From: Prevotella sp. UBA5379
GTDB taxonomy: Bacteria > Bacteroidota > Bacteroidia > Bacteroidales > Bacteroidaceae
DNA: 15,193 nucleotides
Direction of reading: 5' to 3'
Assembly: GCA_002409785.1 (NCBI GenBank)
Contig: DHOX01000025.1
Span: 11,876 to 27,068, forward strand
Made by a program: the position numbers and the translations under genes. The notes under the pieces were generated by a model, which did no database searches, was not told the origin of the DNA, and was given only the letters and a program-made list of their open reading frames with translations. This document shows positions 13,429 to 15,193 of the stretch, one piece after another (positions within the stretch are counted from its first letter, which is position 1; each line of letters starts with the position of its first letter).

Positions 13429-13464
13429 ATGAATAGAACGACTAAGGAGGAAGTTGGAGAATGA
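13429..13464 (+). CDS. Possible 11-codon leader peptide overlapping the rluD start
   Basis: The frame MNRTTKEEVGE ends in a TGA that overlaps the rluD ATG as ATGA, an arrangement that could couple translation. It encloses the rluD Shine-Dalgarno. Such short frames arise often by chance, and there is no other support. Confidence 0.2.
   Translation: MNRTTKEEVGE
13444..13450 (+). promoter_or_regulatory. Strong Shine-Dalgarno (AAGGAGG) for rluD
   Basis: AAGGAGG lies 10 nt before ATG 13461 and supports that start. A near-perfect anti-SD match is uncommon in Bacteroidota, where most genes, including most in this window, lack one. Confidence 0.6.
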
Positions 13465-14516
13465 TTTCAAAACAGAACGATAAGGATCAGGAAGCTGGAA
13501 GGGGTGAAGGGCAACTCTTTGAACACTGGAAAATTGAGGTTGATGCCGGACAGCAGCCGGTCCGTATTGATAAATTCTTGAGTGAGCGCAACCCTTACCA
13601 GAGCAGAAACCGCATACAGAATGCTGCTGATGCAGGTTGTATCCGCGTGAACGGCAAACCTGTAAAGAGTAATTATAAGATTCGTCCTGATGATCAGATT
13701 ACACTGGTACTTGACTACCCCAGGCATGAGACCAGCATCGTAGCTGAAGATATTCCTATTCATGTGGTATATGAGGATGAGGATGTGCTGGTGGTCAATA
13801 AGCCTGCAGGAATGGTAGTCCATCCAGGGGCAGGCAATTTTACAGGGACGCTGATCAATGCCATTGCCTGGTATCTGAGAGATATGAAGAACTTTGATGC
13901 TAATGACCCGGAAGTGGGACTTGTGCATCGTATTGATAAGGATACAAGCGGCCTGCTGGTCGTGGCGAAGACCCCGGAAGCTAAGGCTTCACTGGGGAAA
14001 CAGTTCTTTAATAAGACGACACACCGGAGTTATAATGCCTTGGTATGGGGCAACTTTACGGAAGAGGAAGGGCGGATTGAAGGTAATATCGCCCGGGACC
14101 CGCGGAACCGTCTTCGTATGAAGGTCTTTCCTCCGGACAGCGGGATAGGGAAGTGTGCGGTAACACACTATCGTGTGCTGGAACGTTATGGCTATACAAC
14201 ACTTGTGGAATGTGTCCTGGAAACAGGGCGTACACACCAGATCCGTGCTCACATGAAGAGTATTGGACATCCGCTTTTTGCCGATGATACTTATGGAGGG
14301 ATGGAGATCCTGCGCGGCCAGCGCAGTTCTGCTTATAAGGCTTTTGTGGAGAATTGCTTTAAGATCTGTCCCCGTCAGGCACTCCATGCCAGAACGTTGG
14401 GATTTGTCCATCCTCGTACCGGCAAGCAGATGGACTTCACCAGTGAATGGCCGGATGATTTCCGACAACTGATAGAGAAGTGGAGAAACTATATTCATGG
14501 AAATGCTAATTTCTGA
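13461..14516 (+). CDS. rluD: 23S rRNA pseudouridine synthase, RluD family
   Basis: Isomerises uridines in the helix 69 loop of 23S rRNA (U1911/1915/1917 in E. coli). The 351-aa protein has an N-terminal S4 RNA-binding domain (about 34-88, RIDKFLSERNPYQSRNRIQ) and the RluA-type catalytic domain. The motif GLVHRIDKDTSGLLVVAK carries catalytic Asp159, and LETGRTHQIRAHMKSIGHPLFADDTYG is the second family block. The first 30 residues are a variable polar extension. It lies 43 bp after the PASTA gene, likely in one transcript. RluD fits the paralogue type with an S4 domain; site specificity is inferred. Confidence 0.93.
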   Translation: MISKQNDKDQEAGRGEGQLFEHWKIEVDAGQQPVRIDKFLSERNPYQSRNRIQNAADAGCIRVNGKPVKSNYKIRPDDQITLVLDYPRHETSIVAEDIPIHVVYEDEDVLVVNKPAGMVVHPGAGNFTGTLINAIAWYLRDMKNFDANDPEVGLVHRIDKDTSGLLVVAKTPEAKASLGKQFFNKTTHRSYNALVWGNFTEEEGRIEGNIARDPRNRLRMKVFPPDSGIGKCAVTHYRVLERYGYTTLVECVLETGRTHQIRAHMKSIGHPLFADDTYGGMEILRGQRSSAYKAFVENCFKICPRQALHARTLGFVHPRTGKQMDFTSEWPDDFRQLIEKWRNYIHGNANF

Positions 14517-14575
14517 ATGACTTATTTCTTGATCATTGTTAACGATTAGAATTAATATTGGAATAAAAAAGACAA

Positions 14576-14628
14576 ACCTGATGGATGGGCGTTACTGGAA
14601 TTCGCAGTTCCTTCAGGTCATCGATTAA
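14576..14628 (+). other. Nested hairpin and 15-codon frame ahead of ddl
   Basis: ACCTGA (14576-14581) pairs with TCAGGT (14613-14618) around an inner ACTG / CAGT stem (14594-14597, 14605-14608). A short frame, MDGRYWNSQFLQVID (14581-14628), spans the structure and stops 14 bp before the ddl ATG. It may be a leader affecting ddl translation, or chance. A poor -7 match (TAATATTG, 14553-14560) lies upstream. Confidence 0.3.
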
Positions 14629-14642
14629 TATATTATAAAGTT

Positions 14643-15193
14643 ATGGAAAATTTAAAGAGAACGATTGCAATCGTGTGTGGTGGTGATTCCTCTGAGCATG
14701 ATGTCTCTCTGCGCTCAGCGCAAGGACTGTACTCTTTCTTTGACAAAGAGCGTTATAACATTTATATTGTAGACGTAAAAGGTACTGACTGGCACGTTAA
14801 TTTTGAGGATGGAGAAACGGCCGGGATCAATATGAATGACTTCTCTTTTAAGAAGAAAGGAAAGACCGTGTTCTTCGATTACGCTTATATCACCATCCAT
14901 GGCCAGCCGGGCGAGAACGGCGTAATGCAGGGTTATTTTGACTTGATCAACATGCCTTATTCTACAAGTGGTGTGCTCGTTGAGGCTTTGACTTTTGATA
15001 AATATGTCCTCAACCGCTATCTTCGGACTTTCGGCGTACATGTGGCTGACAGTATCCTGCTTCGACGTGGGGAAGACTATGATGAGAATAAGATTGCCCG
15101 GCAAATAGGAATGCCCTGTTTTGTCAAACCGGCAGCTGATGGCAGCAGTTTCGGAGTGTCCAGAGTGAATAATGCAGATCGTCTGGCTCCGGC
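14643..15193 (+). CDS. ddl: D-alanine--D-alanine ligase, C-terminus cut by window edge
   Basis: An ATP-grasp ligase that joins two D-alanines for the peptidoglycan stem peptide in the cytoplasm. The 183 complete codons seen cover the N-terminal domain and the start of the ATP-grasp domain. IAIVCGGDSSEHDVSLRSA (8-26) holds the first D-Ala-binding Glu18, HGQPGENGVMQGYFD (86-100) is the HGxxGEdG family signature, and VKPAADGSSFGVS (161-173) begins the ATP-binding part. About 140 further residues are expected. It lies 126 bp after rluD. Confidence 0.96.
   Translation, partial: MENLKRTIAIVCGGDSSEHDVSLRSAQGLYSFFDKERYNIYIVDVKGTDWHVNFEDGETAGINMNDFSFKKKGKTVFFDYAYITIHGQPGENGVMQGYFDLINMPYSTSGVLVEALTFDKYVLNRYLRTFGVHVADSILLRRGEDYDENKIARQIGMPCFVKPAADGSSFGVSRVNNADRLAP

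Noticed and set aside
13467..13928. 153-codon minus-strand frame (and another at 13989-14498)
   Set aside because: Both are antisense shadows of rluD, which has clear family motifs throughout.

Overview
The window looks like chromosomal backbone from an anaerobic Bacteroidota, most likely order Bacteroidales (Bacteroides/Prevotella-like; genus not determined). The evidence is an oxygen-sensitive class I fumarase, a DUF4954 protein, a GH97 glycosidase, the gene cluster efp / rpmH / PASTA protein / rluD / ddl, and several promoters of the Bacteroidota type (TTTG, a gap of 19-20, then TAnnTTTG). Most genes lack a Shine-Dalgarno sequence. No phage, transposase, integrase, tRNA, rRNA or CRISPR array was recognised.

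Layout. From 1 to 4571 three minus-strand genes run hflX > DUF4954 > class I fumarase (cut by the window start), probably from the hflX promoter. From 4572 to 5863 lies about 1.3 kb of AT-rich DNA with no convincing gene. It holds a five-copy 22-bp tandem array, a consensus plus-strand promoter ending about 120 nt later at an intrinsic terminator (candidate small RNA), a possible minus-strand transcript ending at a very strong hairpin, and a short CCTAATAA-type repeat. From 5864 to 12135 the minus strand carries efp > GT2 glycosyltransferase > radC > DUF59 Fe-S protein > LpxH-type phosphoesterase > GH97 glycosidase. From 12251 to the right edge the plus strand carries rpmH, an orphan membrane-anchored PASTA protein, rluD and ddl (cut by the window end).

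How the genes fit together. efp and rpmH are both translation genes and diverge from a compact pair of promoters. PASTA-rluD-ddl mixes envelope and ribosome functions: the PASTA protein and D-Ala-D-Ala ligase point to peptidoglycan, and RluD modifies 23S rRNA. LpxH and the GT2 enzyme are also envelope functions. The GH97 enzyme stands alone, without SusC/SusD partners in view.

The protein genes are mostly conserved housekeeping. The least explained material is the 4572-5863 intergenic region and the rpmH terminator, whose loop and 3' arm double as parts of the next promoter. All small-RNA, promoter and structure calls come from reading the sequence alone, with no expression data.
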